A DNA stretch of 64,000 nucleotides from Luteibacter sp. OK325 (GTDB taxonomy: Bacteria; Pseudomonadota; Gammaproteobacteria; Xanthomonadales; Rhodanobacteraceae): the NCBI RefSeq assembly GCF_003050935.1, contig NZ_QAOX01000003.1:124001-188000 (forward strand). Direction: 5' to 3'. The position numbers were made by a program, and so were the translations under genes. The notes beneath the pieces were generated by a model that was not told the origin of the DNA, did not search any database, and saw only the letters and a list, made by a program, of their open reading frames with translations. Positions within the stretch are counted from its first letter, which is position 1. Every line of letters starts with the position of its first letter. Below are positions 19,989 through 29,724 of this stretch, piece by piece.

Positions 19989-20618
19989 TCAGGAGTTCTT
20001 GAGCACGATGGAATAGACGACGTTGCCGACATCGCGGCACTTGTCCACCGCCTTTTCCACCAGCTCGAACAGATCCTTGGCGAGGATGGCGCGCAGCGGA
20101 TCGGAAGCTTCGGCGTAGAGCGTACGGTAGGGATCGAGCAAGAGGCGGTCGGCCTCGGACTCCAGCGCCTGCAGCTGGTCACGCAGCTTTTTCACCGGGT
20201 CGATCTTCAGGCCGTGGCGCAGCTGGCCAATCATGGCGACCACCACCTCGGCCGAACGCTCCAGCAGGGCCGCGCGCTGACTGAAGTCGATGCCCTGGAG
20301 CCGCTCGGCGACGATCACGTAGCGCTCGGCGAACTTCTCGATGGTCTTGGGAATCTTGTACAGCGCGGAGTTCAGCGCTTCGATGTCTTCGCGATCCAGG
20401 GCGGTCACGAAGGTGTTGACCAGCTCTTCGCCGATCTGGCCGTGCAAGGCCTTCTCCCGGGCCCGGGCCGTGCTGAAGGCGGCCATCACGGGGTTACGGT
20501 CGGCCTGGGTGACCAGCTCATGCATCGCCTTGGCGCTTTCGCGGGCGGCTTCCGCGCTGGCCTCGAGCAGGCCATAGAACTTGTCGCCCTTACCGAACAT
20601 CGTCTGGAGTGAAAACAT
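19989..20618 (-). CDS. DUF47 (PhoU-like) phosphate transport accessory protein
   Basis: A 209-residue all-helical PhoU-like protein of the DUF47 family, which regulates the PiT transporter encoded just downstream. It begins MFSLQTMFGKGDKFYGLLEASAE and contains the DUF47-type metal-binding acidic helices (LDREDIEALNSALYKI and VEKAVDKCRDVGNVV). The ATG at 20618 is preferred over an in-frame start at 20681, which would add a Pro-rich stretch not seen in the family. The two genes form a two-gene phosphate operon. Confidence 0.9.
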   Translation of the reverse strand: MFSLQTMFGKGDKFYGLLEASAEAARESAKAMHELVTQADRNPVMAAFSTARAREKALHGQIGEELVNTFVTALDREDIEALNSALYKIPKTIEKFAERYVIVAERLQGIDFSQRAALLERSAEVVVAMIGQLRHGLKIDPVKKLRDQLQALESEADRLLLDPYRTLYAEASDPLRAILAKDLFELVEKAVDKCRDVGNVVYSIVLKNS

Positions 20619-20670
20619 GGGGTCGCCTGGAGGAACCTGGGGGATTTGTGACCGCAATGTTACCGGAAGA

Positions 20671-20750
20671 GACCGATTCATCGGCGATCAGGACATGTGG
20701 GAGCCGATTCATCGGCGATCAGGACATGTGGGAGCCGATTCATCGGCGAA
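20671..20750. repeat. Tandem REP units (three copies, 30/31-base period)
   Basis: Three direct copies of a REP palindrome (CCGATTCATCGGCGA) joined by the linker TCAGGACATGTGGGAG. The first unit lacks one G, so the spacing is 30 then 31 bases. Located upstream of the DUF47 start and before the CNNM-type transporter gene. REP elements here normally occur singly or as inverted pairs, so the head-to-tail array indicates local duplication. Confidence 0.85.
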
Positions 20751-20828
20751 AAGCCAACGGAGCGGCGACGCCGCAACGCCACGATCCCCAAACCCCCAAT
20801 CCCCCCCGGTCTGATATATATCCCCCCA

Positions 20829-22151
20829 ATGCTCTCCGAAATCCTGCTCGTCCTCGTCCTTTCCCTCGGCAACGCCTTCTTCGCGCTGTCCGAGATGTCC
20901 GTCGTCGCCTCGCGCAAGAGCCGCCTGAAACAGATGGCCCGCACCAGTCGCCGGGCCGGCGTGGCCCTGCGCCTGGCCGAGTCGCCGGAGCGCTTCCTGT
21001 CGACCGTGCAGGTCGGCATGACCCTGATCATCCTGGTCACCGGCGCCGTGGCAGGTGACACGCTCGGCGCGCAGTTCACCGCCCTGCTCCACGACGGCGA
21101 GCCCGCCTGGCTGGAGCCCTACGCGAAGATCATCGGCTGGCTGCTCGGCTTCCTGCTGATGTCGCTGGTCCAGATCGTCATTGGCGAACTGGTACCCAAA
21201 CGCGCCGCACTGACCGCGCCCGAACGCATCGCCTCGCAGATCGCCGTGCCCATGCTGGTCATCTCGCGGATCACCCTGCCGATGGTCTGGCTGCTCAACC
21301 ATCTCTCCAGCGGCATCCTGCACGTGCTCCGCCTGCGCCGCGGCGATGCCTCGGCGGCCACGGAAGAAGAGATCCGCCTGCTCGTGGCGGAAAGCGCCGA
21401 GCAAGGCATCCTCGACCTCGACGAACGCAACATGGTCAACCGCGTGCTTCGCCTCGGCGACCGTACCGTGGGCTCAGTGATGACCCCACGGATGAAGATC
21501 GCCTGGCTCGACACGAATGCGTCGCAGGAGGACAACCTCGAGGTACTGCGCGAGACGCCGTTCTCGCGCTACCCGGTCTATCGCCGCGACGAGAGCGAGG
21601 TCATCGGCACCGTCGAAGTGAAATCGCTGTTCGGCTCCCTGCAACGGGGCGAGGTGGACCTGTTCAAGCACATCTCCCGCCCGCTTTTCGTGCCGGCGAC
21701 CGCGCGCGCCCTGGATCTGCTCGAATCCTTCCGTGATGCCGACACCCAGCTTGCCCTGGCCGTGGACGAGTACGGTGACATCGAAGGCCTGGTCACCCTC
21801 AACGACCTGCTCTCGGCCGTGGTCGGTGCCACTGCGCCCTCCACCGACACCACCACGCACGACGGCCCCATCGTCCGTCGCGAGGACGGCAGCTGGCTCG
21901 TCGATGGCGCACTGCCAGCCGACGACCTGCGCGAACTGTTGCAGATCGACCGCCTGCCCAACGAGGAAGAGCACGACTTCCGGACGGCCGCGGGCATGGT
22001 AACGACCAACTTCGGACACATACCGCATGCCGGCGAGTCCTTCGTCTGGCAGGGTATCCGTTTCGAAGTGCTGGACATGGACGGCGCCCGCATCGACAAG
22101 CTTCTGGTCAGCGTGGTCGGCGAGAACGAGGCGCTCGTGCAGGAGCAGTAG
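20829..22151 (+). CDS. CNNM/CorC-family transporter (hemolysin-like)
   Basis: A 440-residue inner-membrane protein. The N-terminal DUF21/CNNM domain (about residues 1-185) has three to four membrane segments, including MLSEILLVLVLSLGNAFFAL and GMTLIILVTGAVAGDTLGAQ. Two CBS domains follow, the first marked by VGSVMTPRMKIAWLD, and the C-terminal CorC/HlyC domain (TAAGMVTTNFGHIPHAGESF) ends the protein. Members export Mg2+ or Co2+ or support Mg homeostasis. The ATG at 20829 was chosen because the membrane helix starts there; longer readings run into the tandem REP array. No strong ribosome site is seen. Confidence 0.9.
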   Translation: MLSEILLVLVLSLGNAFFALSEMSVVASRKSRLKQMARTSRRAGVALRLAESPERFLSTVQVGMTLIILVTGAVAGDTLGAQFTALLHDGEPAWLEPYAKIIGWLLGFLLMSLVQIVIGELVPKRAALTAPERIASQIAVPMLVISRITLPMVWLLNHLSSGILHVLRLRRGDASAATEEEIRLLVAESAEQGILDLDERNMVNRVLRLGDRTVGSVMTPRMKIAWLDTNASQEDNLEVLRETPFSRYPVYRRDESEVIGTVEVKSLFGSLQRGEVDLFKHISRPLFVPATARALDLLESFRDADTQLALAVDEYGDIEGLVTLNDLLSAVVGATAPSTDTTTHDGPIVRREDGSWLVDGALPADDLRELLQIDRLPNEEEHDFRTAAGMVTTNFGHIPHAGESFVWQGIRFEVLDMDGARIDKLLVSVVGENEALVQEQ

Positions 22152-22179
22152 CTGCGGATAGCCGCTGCGCCTCGCATCC

Positions 22180-22465
22180 GTAGGAGCCGCTTCAGCGGCG
22201 AACCCTCAGGCTATCGGGTATGCGAACGAGGCCTTGCGATGATGGGGCGAGCGGTTGAACCGCCTGCACGATGCAATGCAACGCCTCGTTCGCGACATCA
22301 CCGCTGAGGGTTCGCCGGCGCAGCCGGCTCCTACAAGAGCTGCGCCCGCGGCCCCAAGGGCCTTGCCGCTCGCGGCTCCAACGCCGAAACAGCATGTGGC
22401 GGCGCAAGCCGCCGGATACATGGGGCGCGACGCGAACGGCCTTTCGCCGATGAATCGGCTCCCAC
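22180..22465. repeat. Element 1, copy 1: REP doublet with a conserved self-folding core
   Basis: Left REP (22180), a core, right REP (to 22334), then a tail ending in a further REP half (22442-22465); it fills the 349-base spacer between the CNNM-type gene and trmJ. The core folds on itself: 14-bp outer arms 22196-22209/22304-22317, 11-bp inner arms 22222-22232/22283-22293 plus TTGC/GCAA after one mismatch, and a tip hairpin GCGGTTGAACCGC (22251-22263). The same element occurs at 54833-55062 with paired changes in the stem. No open frame of note is inside. I do not recognise it as a named family. Confidence 0.85.
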
Positions 22466-22500
22466 CATGGAAACAGGAGCTCGCGAAGCGAGCTGTCCGA

Positions 22501-23277
22501 TCAATCTTTCTTGTGGGCGATTTCAGCCATGCGCTGGGCGTCGGCGAGGATGCCGTGGAGGATGCGGAGTTCGCGCAGTTCCGGGCGGGCGCGAAGGAAG
22601 AGCTTGCGCAGCTTCAGCATGATGGTGACCGGCGACCGGCCCTTGTGGAACTCGATGTCGTCGAGGGTCTGGCCCAGGTGGGTGAAGAATCGCTCGAGCT
22701 GCTCGGCGTCCGCGGGAACTTCGTCCGGGTCGAGAACAGCCTCCGGGACTCTCGCCACATCCTTCGCCTCGTCGGCCAGGAGAGCGGAGCGCAACTCGTA
22801 GGCAACGACCTGCACCGCCTGGGACAGGTTCAGTGAGCTGAAGTCGTCCACGCTCGGGATGCGGATCATGGCGTGGCAGCGGGAGAGCTCATCGTTCTCC
22901 AGGCCGGTGCGTTCGTTACCGAAGACCAGGGCGACCTGTTCGCCCCGACGGGCAGCGGCAAGGGCCTGGGCCACGCCCTCGCGGGGATCCAGCTCGGGGA
23001 TGTTCACCCCCCGCCGACGCGCCGAGAGGCCCAGGGCAAAGGTCGTGCCGGTCAGGCCGGCCACCAGATCGTCCTGGATGGACGCTTTACCGAGCACATC
23101 GTCCGCGCCAGCCGCCAGCGCCGTGGCCTCCGGGTCGGGGAAGCGATGGGGCGCCACCAGGGTCAGCTGGTCGAAGCCCATGGTGCGCATGGCGCGCGCC
23201 GCCGAGCCGATGTTGCCCGAATGCGAGGTGCGGACGAGGACGAAACGGAGGCGGTCGTTGAGCTCGGAAAGGGCCAT
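22501..23277 (-). CDS. trmJ: tRNA (cytidine/uridine-2'-O-)-methyltransferase TrmJ
   Basis: A 258-residue SPOUT-class methyltransferase that makes Cm32/Um32 in the tRNA anticodon loop. The N-terminal knot domain shows [20 protein letters not shown] (motif 1), [16 protein letters not shown] (motif 2) and [22 protein letters not shown] (motif 3), in the order and spacing of TrmJ. The C-terminal 80 residues form the TrmJ dimerisation helix region. It is divergent from suhB, the same pairing as in E. coli. The start at 23277 gives the normal length. Confidence 0.96.
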   Translation of the reverse strand: MALSELNDRLRFVLVRTSHSGNIGSAARAMRTMGFDQLTLVAPHRFPDPEATALAAGADDVLGKASIQDDLVAGLTGTTFALGLSARRRGVNIPELDPREGVAQALAAARRGEQVALVFGNERTGLENDELSRCHAMIRIPSVDDFSSLNLSQAVQVVAYELRSALLADEAKDVARVPEAVLDPDEVPADAEQLERFFTHLGQTLDDIEFHKGRSPVTIMLKLRKLFLRARPELRELRILHGILADAQRMAEIAHKKD

Positions 23278-23411
23278 GGCATCGGGAGGCTGAACGGGAG
23301 GACCGGAAAGTCTACAACGGCAATGACTTGGGTGAGCCGCAAGGCGGTGTTAAACTGCCCGACCGACGCGGCCCGACCGCGCTCACCTGTTCTTTTACCA
23401 AGTCGATCCCC

Positions 23412-24215
23412 ATGCCCAGACCCGCCGTCAACGTTGCGGCGCGCGCCGCGCGCTCCGCAGGAAACATCATCCTGCGCTACATGAATCGCCTCGAAGGCCT
23501 CGCGGTCGTCGAAAAGCAGCGCATGGACTTCGCTTCCGAGGTCGATCGCCTCGCCGAAGCCGAGATCGTGAAGGAACTCCGCCGCGCCTACCCCACCCAC
23601 GCCATTCTGGGTGAGGAATCGGGGCAGATCGGCAAGGGGCCGCTGACCTGGGTCATCGATCCGCTCGATGGCACGCACAACTACCTGCGTGGCATTCCCC
23701 ACTTCTGCGTCTCCATCGCCTTGGTCGAAAAGGGCGAACCGGTCTATGGCGTGGTCTTCGACCCCCTGCGCGATGAGCTCTTCACCGCCAGCAAGGGCGA
23801 TGGCGCCTACCTCAACGATCGCCGCATCCGCGTGGGCAAGCGTGAAGGCCTCTCCGGCGCACTGATCGCAACCGGTTACCCGTACCGCGCCCGCAACCAT
23901 CTCGAGTCGCAGCTGGCGATGACAGCCGCGCTGCTCACCGAGGCCGAAGACATCCGTCGCATGGGCTCGGCGGCACTGGACCTGGCTTACGTGGCGTCCG
24001 GTCGCGTCGACGGCTTCTTCGAGCCGGCGCTCAACATCTGGGACATCGCGGCGGGCGCCCTGCTCGTACGCGAAGCCGGCGGCATCTACGGCGACTTTGC
24101 CGGCCGTGAAGGCCTGCCGGAGAGTGGCAACATCATCGCCGGCAACATCAGCGTCGCCAAGGCAATGACCGAGGTGATCAAAGCCAACGCCACGGCACGC
24201 CTGCTCGGGGTTTAA
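23412..24215 (+). CDS. suhB: Inositol-1-monophosphatase family protein SuhB
   Basis: A 267-residue Mg-dependent inositol monophosphatase; SuhB also acts as a component of rRNA antitermination complexes. Metal-binding motifs are [24 protein letters not shown] (Glu and the DPLDGT loop) near residue 67 and the C-terminal [15 protein letters not shown]. The ATG at 23412 starts with the family N-terminus [20 protein letters not shown]. An upstream in-frame start at 23328 would add a non-conserved stretch. The gene is divergent from trmJ across 134 bases and is closed by the hairpin at 24280. Confidence 0.95.
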   Translation: MPRPAVNVAARAARSAGNIILRYMNRLEGLAVVEKQRMDFASEVDRLAEAEIVKELRRAYPTHAILGEESGQIGKGPLTWVIDPLDGTHNYLRGIPHFCVSIALVEKGEPVYGVVFDPLRDELFTASKGDGAYLNDRRIRVGKREGLSGALIATGYPYRARNHLESQLAMTAALLTEAEDIRRMGSAALDLAYVASGRVDGFFEPALNIWDIAAGALLVREAGGIYGDFAGREGLPESGNIIAGNISVAKAMTEVIKANATARLLGV

Positions 24216-24279
24216 TCCGACAGGCAATGTAGGCGATTGGTTCGCCTGCATGGGCGATTGCGCCGCACGATCGACCACC

Positions 24280-24311
24280 AAAGCGCGCGTCCCTGACAGG
24301 GCGCGCGCTTT
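24280..24311 (+). terminator. Terminator hairpin after suhB
   Basis: Stem AAAGCGCGCG / CGCGCGCTTT of 10 bp, one bulged T, four more pairs (CCCT/AGGG) and a GAC loop. The following T-run is short, so termination strength is uncertain. The remaining spacer to 24479 shows nothing else clear. Confidence 0.7.
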
Positions 24312-24479
24312 GTCGTTGGGCCGCCCAAAAAATAAAGACCGCCTTTGCGCTGAAGCGTGTGGTCTCAGACCTGACATCGCCCTGGCATAGGCCTACAGGC
24401 GCCCGCTTGCTGTCCGCCTAATCTGTCGTTGCGAACCGGACGTTCGCATGCATCCGCACCGACACAAGGACGAAATGCC

Positions 24480-25532
24480 GTGACAAGAAAACCCTTAACC
24501 CACCGCGCCCTCACCCTGGCGATCGCCATGGGCGCCCTCGCCTTTGCCGCGAACACCACGGCGGAGGTCCGGACGATGATCGTGACCTCCGATCCCCAGT
24601 ACCCGTGGACCGACCGCATGGAGGAAGAGCCATCCATCCCCGAAACCGAGAGCGAACGCAACCGCCGTTCCGAAGAGCTCATCACCGAGCAGTACACAAG
24701 CATCGCGGCTTATCGGGCGGCGCGACCCGGTGAAGACATTCCCGTATTCATCAACGGCGACATCACGGCTCACGGGCATGGCTGGCAACGTAGTGTGATG
24801 GCGCGGCTCCTTCCCATCCTCGGCGATAACGTGCACCTGGGGCTGGGCAATCACGACTACAAGAACAATGTCACGCCGGAGGGCGGCTACAACAGCGCCG
24901 CCTGCTATAACAACGGCTGCACGCGCGACAGCATCCAGGACCTCGTCAGGCATGTCACCGACAAAGCCGGCAAGGTCGCCTTCGATTACTCGGCGAACCA
25001 GGGCGTCTTCAAGACCCTTCACCAGGGTAGCCTCGCTTATGCCACGAAGGCACGAGGGCTCGATCGCGTACTGAACATCCAGCTCAACTATTCCCCGCTG
25101 TACGAGGTAACGTTCGAGTCGACGGAGGCGCTTCGCGTCAATCGCTACGAACTCGTGTCGCCCCTGCCCTGGCTGCGCAACCTGCTCGAGACCAAACTGG
25201 AAAAGCCCACGTTCGGAGACTGGAAGGACCGCGAGTACGACTTCGCCATCATCCATATGCATGACCCGGATCATTTCGATGGCAACTTCGCAAGACTGGT
25301 CATCAATGCCGACGTCCCAGCCATCTTCGCAGGTCACCTGCACAAGGACATGGGCCTCTACCGTACGATCGGCAGCGTGCCGGTTTTCCTCAGCGGATCA
25401 GCGTCGCAGCGTACCTACCTGATTGTCGAACACGACACCGACGAGGATGTGCTGCGGGTGTACGGCGTGCGTGAGAACAGCCCCGGGCAGAAGCAACTGA
25501 TCCGCAGCGTGCCCGTCCACCGCAACCGCTGA
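24480..25532 (+). CDS. Secreted metallophosphoesterase (calcineurin-like)
   Basis: A 350-residue exported phosphoesterase of unknown substrate. The start is GTG at 24480 with AAGGA nine bases upstream; the neighbouring ATG at 24475 is out of frame and closes at once. A signal peptide (LTLAIAMGALAFAANTTA) precedes the two-metal core: VTSDPQYPW (first Asp), INGDITAHGH, GLGNHDYKNN, a His in IIHMHDPDHF, and AGHLHKD. These are the five calcineurin-type motifs in order. Periplasmic or extracellular location follows from the signal. It is monocistronic, followed by a REP doublet. Confidence 0.87.
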   Translation: MTRKPLTHRALTLAIAMGALAFAANTTAEVRTMIVTSDPQYPWTDRMEEEPSIPETESERNRRSEELITEQYTSIAAYRAARPGEDIPVFINGDITAHGHGWQRSVMARLLPILGDNVHLGLGNHDYKNNVTPEGGYNSAACYNNGCTRDSIQDLVRHVTDKAGKVAFDYSANQGVFKTLHQGSLAYATKARGLDRVLNIQLNYSPLYEVTFESTEALRVNRYELVSPLPWLRNLLETKLEKPTFGDWKDREYDFAIIHMHDPDHFDGNFARLVINADVPAIFAGHLHKDMGLYRTIGSVPVFLSGSASQRTYLIVEHDTDEDVLRVYGVRENSPGQKQLIRSVPVHRNR

Positions 25533-25535
25533 CCT

Positions 25536-25614
25536 GTGGGAGCCGATTCATCGGCGATCCCGCGGAGCGGGCCGGGTGACGGTAAGCACCCATCGCCGCT
25601 GAAGCGGCTCCCAC
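25536..25614. repeat. REP doublet (inverted pair)
   Basis: GTGGGAGCCGATTCATCGGCGA on the left and the complement of GTGGGAGCCGCTTCAGCGGC on the right, between convergent genes for the metallophosphoesterase and hda. Confidence 0.85.
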
Positions 25615-25635
25615 AACGGAAGCGGCCCCACAATT

Positions 25636-26331
25636 TCAGTCGTTCTTCAGCAGATTGCGCAGGAACGGTACGGTGACCCGCCGCTGCGCGGCGAGCGACG
25701 CGCGGTCGAGTGTATCGAGCAGGTCGAGCAAGGCGCCCAGATCGCGTGCGTGGTGTGCAAACAGCCAATCGAGCACGGTGTCGTCGAGCTCGATGCCGCG
25801 ACCGGCTGCATGATCGCGAAGCACCTGGCGGCGCTCAACGTCCGCCAGCGGCTTCAGCAGGGCCTGCGTTAGCGAGCCCAGACGCGATCGAAGATCCGGC
25901 AAGGCAATTTCCAGCGACACCGGCGCGCCCACCGAGGCAAACAGCAATGTGCAGCCATCCGCGCGATAACGGTTGAAGGTGTCGAACAGCGCGTGCTCGG
26001 CATCGGCCTCACCGGCGATGGAGTCGACATCGTCGATCGCGAGCACGTCGCTGCCAGCCATGCCCCGGATGGCCGCTGCCCGCGAACCACGCAACCCCGC
26101 CAGCGGCAGGTACTGCGCCGTGCGCCCGGCGTCGATCGCCGCCTGGCACGCGGCGATGAGCAAATGCGTGCGACCGCTACCGACAGGCCCGGCAACGAAA
26201 ACCCAGGGCGCTGCCGGATCGACCGCGGCGGCTTGCACCGCTTCGACCGCGACCGCGTTCTCACCAGCATGAAAATGCTCGAACCGCTGACGACGTGGCC
26301 AGCGCAGAGCGAGAGGAAGCTGGGTCGTCAT
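25636..26331 (-). CDS. hda: DnaA regulatory inactivator Hda
   Basis: A 231-residue AAA+ protein related to DnaA domain III that, with the sliding clamp, promotes hydrolysis of DnaA-ATP after initiation. The N-terminal QLPLALRW is the clamp-binding motif. A Walker A-like loop VAGPVGSGRTHLLIAA lies near residue 46 (with Arg in place of the usual Lys), Walker B is DVLAIDDVDSIAG, and sensor regions follow (LRSRLGSLTQALLKPL). The ATG overlaps the stop of the upstream PerM gene by ATGA, indicating coupled translation. Confidence 0.94.
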   Translation of the reverse strand: MTTQLPLALRWPRRQRFEHFHAGENAVAVEAVQAAAVDPAAPWVFVAGPVGSGRTHLLIAACQAAIDAGRTAQYLPLAGLRGSRAAAIRGMAGSDVLAIDDVDSIAGEADAEHALFDTFNRYRADGCTLLFASVGAPVSLEIALPDLRSRLGSLTQALLKPLADVERRQVLRDHAAGRGIELDDTVLDWLFAHHARDLGALLDLLDTLDRASLAAQRRVTVPFLRNLLKND

Positions 26332-27485
26332 GGACCGCCGTCACCCGGAATCGTGGGTCGAGCCGGCGTCACGTTGACATCCACATCCACGTCCACGTCG
26401 ATCCGTTCCGGCTCCGCCGTGGCCGCCGGCTCCATGTACAGATCGCTCTCGCGATAACGTGCGAACACGTAGCGCATCAACACCACCACGACCGAGGCGG
26501 CCGGCAGCGCCAGCAGCACGCCAAGGAAGCCGAACAGGTGGCCACCGGCCAACACGGCGAAAATCACTGCCACCGGATGCAGGCCGATCTTGCCGCCGAC
26601 CAGGCGAGGCACCAGCACGTAGCCCTCGAGCAGCTGGCCGACGGTGAACACCACTGCCACCAGGATCACGTGCGTCCAGTCGCCGTACTGCACCAGTGCG
26701 GCGATCAACGCAGCGACGAAGCCGATCATGAAGCCCAGGTAGGGCACGAAGCTGAGCAGGCCGGCGACCATGCCGATCAGCGGGCCGATCGAGATGCCGC
26801 ACAGCGTGAGGCCGATGCCGTAGAAGAGGCCAAGCGCCAGCATCACCAGCAACTGGCCGCGGACGAAGGCGCCGAGCACCTGGTCCGATTCGCGCGACAG
26901 GCGCACCACGGTCGGCTCGATGGAACGCGGCAGCAGGCGCTGGATGTGCGCGATCATCGTGTCCCAGTCGCGCAGCAGATAGAACGCGACCACCGGAATC
27001 AGCACGAGGTTGGTCAGCCACATGACGATGCCCATGCCGGACTGCGACACCTTCGCCACCGCCGTCGCCAGCACGCTGCTGACCGAGCCGATATGTTCCT
27101 TGATGGTCGCGATCAGGCGATCGCTGTCGAAGACATCGGCGTCCAGGTGCAGGCGCTGCTGGATCCACGGCAGTGCCGTACTCCGCGCCCATTCAACGTA
27201 GCGCGGCAGGTTCTCGGCAAGGTTCTCGAACTGGTGCTGGATAAGTGGGACCAGCAGGAGCAGCGTGCCGACGACGATCAGCGCGATGACGGTGAAGACG
27301 ATGCTCACCGCCCACGACCGACCCATGCCCAGGCGCTGCAGGCGATCCGCCAGCGGGTCACCCAGGTAGGCAAGCATCGCGGCGACGGCGAACGGCATGA
27401 GCACCGGCGCAAGCAGCCAGATCACGAAGATGATGACGGCGGCGATCGCAAGCATCTGCCAGCGGCGCGAAGTGTCGTGAGTCAT
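26328..27485 (-). CDS. AI-2E/PerM family transporter
   Basis: A 385-residue inner-membrane protein of the AI-2E transporter (PerM/YdgG/TqsA) family. Eight hydrophobic segments, beginning MLAIAAVIIFVIWLLAPVLM and including the family stretch SFVPYLGFMIGFVAALIAAL. The soluble region near residues 90-170 is also typical. The C-terminus is an unusual run of acidic and Val residues (RIDVDVDVDVNVTPAR). It ends in an ATGA overlap with hda. The ATG at 27485 was preferred to a longer frame to 27665 because the helix begins soon after it. The transported compound is unknown. Confidence 0.88.
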   Translation of the reverse strand: MTHDTSRRWQMLAIAAVIIFVIWLLAPVLMPFAVAAMLAYLGDPLADRLQRLGMGRSWAVSIVFTVIALIVVGTLLLLVPLIQHQFENLAENLPRYVEWARSTALPWIQQRLHLDADVFDSDRLIATIKEHIGSVSSVLATAVAKVSQSGMGIVMWLTNLVLIPVVAFYLLRDWDTMIAHIQRLLPRSIEPTVVRLSRESDQVLGAFVRGQLLVMLALGLFYGIGLTLCGISIGPLIGMVAGLLSFVPYLGFMIGFVAALIAALVQYGDWTHVILVAVVFTVGQLLEGYVLVPRLVGGKIGLHPVAVIFAVLAGGHLFGFLGVLLALPAASVVVVLMRYVFARYRESDLYMEPAATAEPERIDVDVDVDVNVTPARPTIPGDGGP

Positions 27486-27555
27486 GCGATTCCAGTTTCG
27501 ACATAGAGGTGACGCCGCCATCGTCCCGCGGCGGCGGTGACGCCATTGTCGCGGA

Positions 27556-28542
27556 TCAGGGGATCCAGCGAACGGCGAGGTCGGCGCCGTCGTGGGCGTC
27601 GGCGGCAAGCACATGGCCAGCGGAGGCGTAGCCGGCGATGAGGCGGGCCAGTGGAGCGGTGGCACTCACGTTCAGCAGCACGCCATCGGTCGTGGCGCTT
27701 ATCGGGGCTACCGACTTCACTGCGGGATCATTCTGGAACGTCGAGAGCAGGCCAGCATAGTCGGCCGCCGAGCGCATCCCGGAAACCCACACCTTACCGC
27801 TGGAACTGCCGCCCTGGGCCGCCGTGAACTGGCGGTCGAGCTTGTCGGCCATGGCGTTGGCGCCATTGGAGAGCAGCGCGGCGCGGGCCTCGCCACTGTC
27901 CTTCCAGTTGGACGTGCGTCCCGCCGACACCAGGGTCCAGTCGGTCTGGTCGCCGCCGACCTTGCCGATCAGGATCACGGCGGTGTTGTACTGGCGGGCC
28001 ACGGTGGCGATCGCGGCGGCGTCGCCGCCGGCGATGGCATTCGCATCGACGGTGGAATCCAGCTTCGGCAAGACGGTCTGGTAGCCGCGGGTATCGGCCA
28101 TCTGCGATAGCGGGAGAAGGTCCTGCTGCCCAAGCAGCTTGCCGCTGGCGTCGTGGGCAATCACCAGCACCGGCGGCTTCGGCGCGGCCGCGGCGGCGTC
28201 GCCGACAGCCAGCACGCGGCGGATCGCGCCGGGGTCGAACACGATATCCAGGCTCAATGGCGCACCGTTGGCCCCGCCGGTCCGTGCGTACTGGTACTGC
28301 TGGACCAGACCGCCGGGCTGCTTCATGGCCTCGGCGTAGCCCGGCTTCGAGCGCGGATCCGCGCCGTTCGAGGCGCGGGCGAGCACCTGGGTCAGGCCGT
28401 TGGCGAAAGCCTGGTCGCGCACCGCGGCGCTGGTATCGGCTACCGGCACCGTTACCGTGTAGATCGCGGTCTGCGCCGCCGCCGTGCCGACGAAGGACAG
28501 CAGGAAAAGCATCAGGAAGGCGAGGAAACGGGCTGGGCGCAT
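27556..28542 (-). CDS. DUF2066 domain protein (exported)
   Basis: A 328-residue exported protein of the DUF2066 family, function unknown. A signal peptide ([19 protein letters not shown]) is followed by [25 protein letters not shown], the family start. It is 70 bases upstream of the PerM gene on the same strand and divergent from purM, the arrangement conserved in many Gammaproteobacteria (purMN/DUF2066-perM-hda). The conserved linkage is known; no role has been assigned to it. Confidence 0.9.
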   Translation of the reverse strand: MRPARFLAFLMLFLLSFVGTAAAQTAIYTVTVPVADTSAAVRDQAFANGLTQVLARASNGADPRSKPGYAEAMKQPGGLVQQYQYARTGGANGAPLSLDIVFDPGAIRRVLAVGDAAAAAPKPPVLVIAHDASGKLLGQQDLLPLSQMADTRGYQTVLPKLDSTVDANAIAGGDAAAIATVARQYNTAVILIGKVGGDQTDWTLVSAGRTSNWKDSGEARAALLSNGANAMADKLDRQFTAAQGGSSSGKVWVSGMRSAADYAGLLSTFQNDPAVKSVAPISATTDGVLLNVSATAPLARLIAGYASAGHVLAADAHDGADLAVRWIP

Positions 28543-28678
28543 GATTTTGGCGTCGCTTTATGAAGACGGGGAGTCTGCCCAAACCTTGCCATGCCGTCCA
28601 TCCAGACCGCGTGCAGGGCAGGCCGCGAGGTCGCTTGCTGTTATCATGCACGGTTTCCAATACGCGCCGGAATCGCTT

Positions 28679-29716
28679 ATGTCCTCCGACCAGGGCTCTC
28701 TTACCTACCGCGACGCGGGCGTCGACATCGACGCTGGCAACGCCCTCGTCGAACGCATCAAGCCCATGGTCAAGCGGACCTTCCGCCCTGAAGTCATGGG
28801 CGGGCTCGGTGGCTTCGGCGGCCTGTTCGACCTCTCCGGCCGTTACAAGGAGCCGGTACTGGTGTCGGGCACCGACGGCGTGGGCACCAAGCTCAAACTG
28901 GCCCAGCACCTGGGCCGGCACGACACGATCGGCATCGACCTGGTCGGTATGTGCGTCAACGACGTGCTCGTCCAGGGCGCGGAGCCGCTGTTCTTCCTCG
29001 ACTATTTCGCCACCGGCAAGCTCGATGTCGACACGGCCGCGTCGGTCATCAGCGGTATCGCCCGTGGCTGTGAGCTGGCCGGTTGCGCCCTGATCGGCGG
29101 CGAGACCGCGGAAATGCCCGACATGTACCCGCCGGGCGAGTATGACCTCGCCGGTTTTACCGTCGGCGCGGTGGAAAAGTCCGCGATGAACGATGGTTCG
29201 AAGATCGTCGCCGGCGACGTCATCCTCGGCGTGGCGGCCTCCGGCCCGCACTCCAACGGGTATTCGCTCATCCGCAAGATCCTCGAGCGCGCCGGCTCGC
29301 CGCTCGACCTGGATCTGGGTGGCGTGAAGCTGGGCGACGCGCTGATGGCGCCCACCACCATCTATGTGAAGCCGATCCTCGACCTTTTGACCCGGGTGGA
29401 CGTGCACGGCATGGCCCATGTCACCGGCGGTGGCCTCAAGGAAAACATCATCCGCGTGGTGCCCGATGGCCTCGGCCTGAGCATCGACGCATCCTCGTGG
29501 GAACTGCCGCCGGTGTTCCAGTGGCTGCAGCGCGAAGGCAACGTCGCCCGCGAAGAAATGTGGCGCACCTTCAACTGCGGCATCGGCTTCACCGTGCTGC
29601 TGGCGCCGACGCAGGTGGACGCCGCCAGGGCCGCACTCGCTGCTCACGGTCTCGCCTCCTGGGCGATCGGCTCGGTCGTCGCCGCCAGCGGTGACGAGCG
29701 CGTCCACATCGCCTGA
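28679..29716 (+). CDS. purM: Phosphoribosylformylglycinamidine cyclo-ligase (AIR synthetase)
   Basis: A 345-residue purine biosynthesis enzyme that closes the imidazole ring (FGAM + ATP to AIR). It shows the PurM motifs [20 protein letters not shown] at the start, [33 protein letters not shown], and [13 protein letters not shown]. The ATG at 28679 gives the standard length; upstream in-frame starts add non-family sequence. purN follows after eight bases, so the two steps are co-expressed. Confidence 0.98.
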   Translation: MSSDQGSLTYRDAGVDIDAGNALVERIKPMVKRTFRPEVMGGLGGFGGLFDLSGRYKEPVLVSGTDGVGTKLKLAQHLGRHDTIGIDLVGMCVNDVLVQGAEPLFFLDYFATGKLDVDTAASVISGIARGCELAGCALIGGETAEMPDMYPPGEYDLAGFTVGAVEKSAMNDGSKIVAGDVILGVAASGPHSNGYSLIRKILERAGSPLDLDLGGVKLGDALMAPTTIYVKPILDLLTRVDVHGMAHVTGGGLKENIIRVVPDGLGLSIDASSWELPPVFQWLQREGNVAREEMWRTFNCGIGFTVLLAPTQVDAARAALAAHGLASWAIGSVVAASGDERVHIA

Positions 29717-29724
29717 TCCGTTCC

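Noticed and set aside
27794-29707. A 637-codon minus-strand frame spanning DUF2066 and purM.
   Set aside because: It runs antisense through purM and out of frame through DUF2066; both have unmistakable family sequences.
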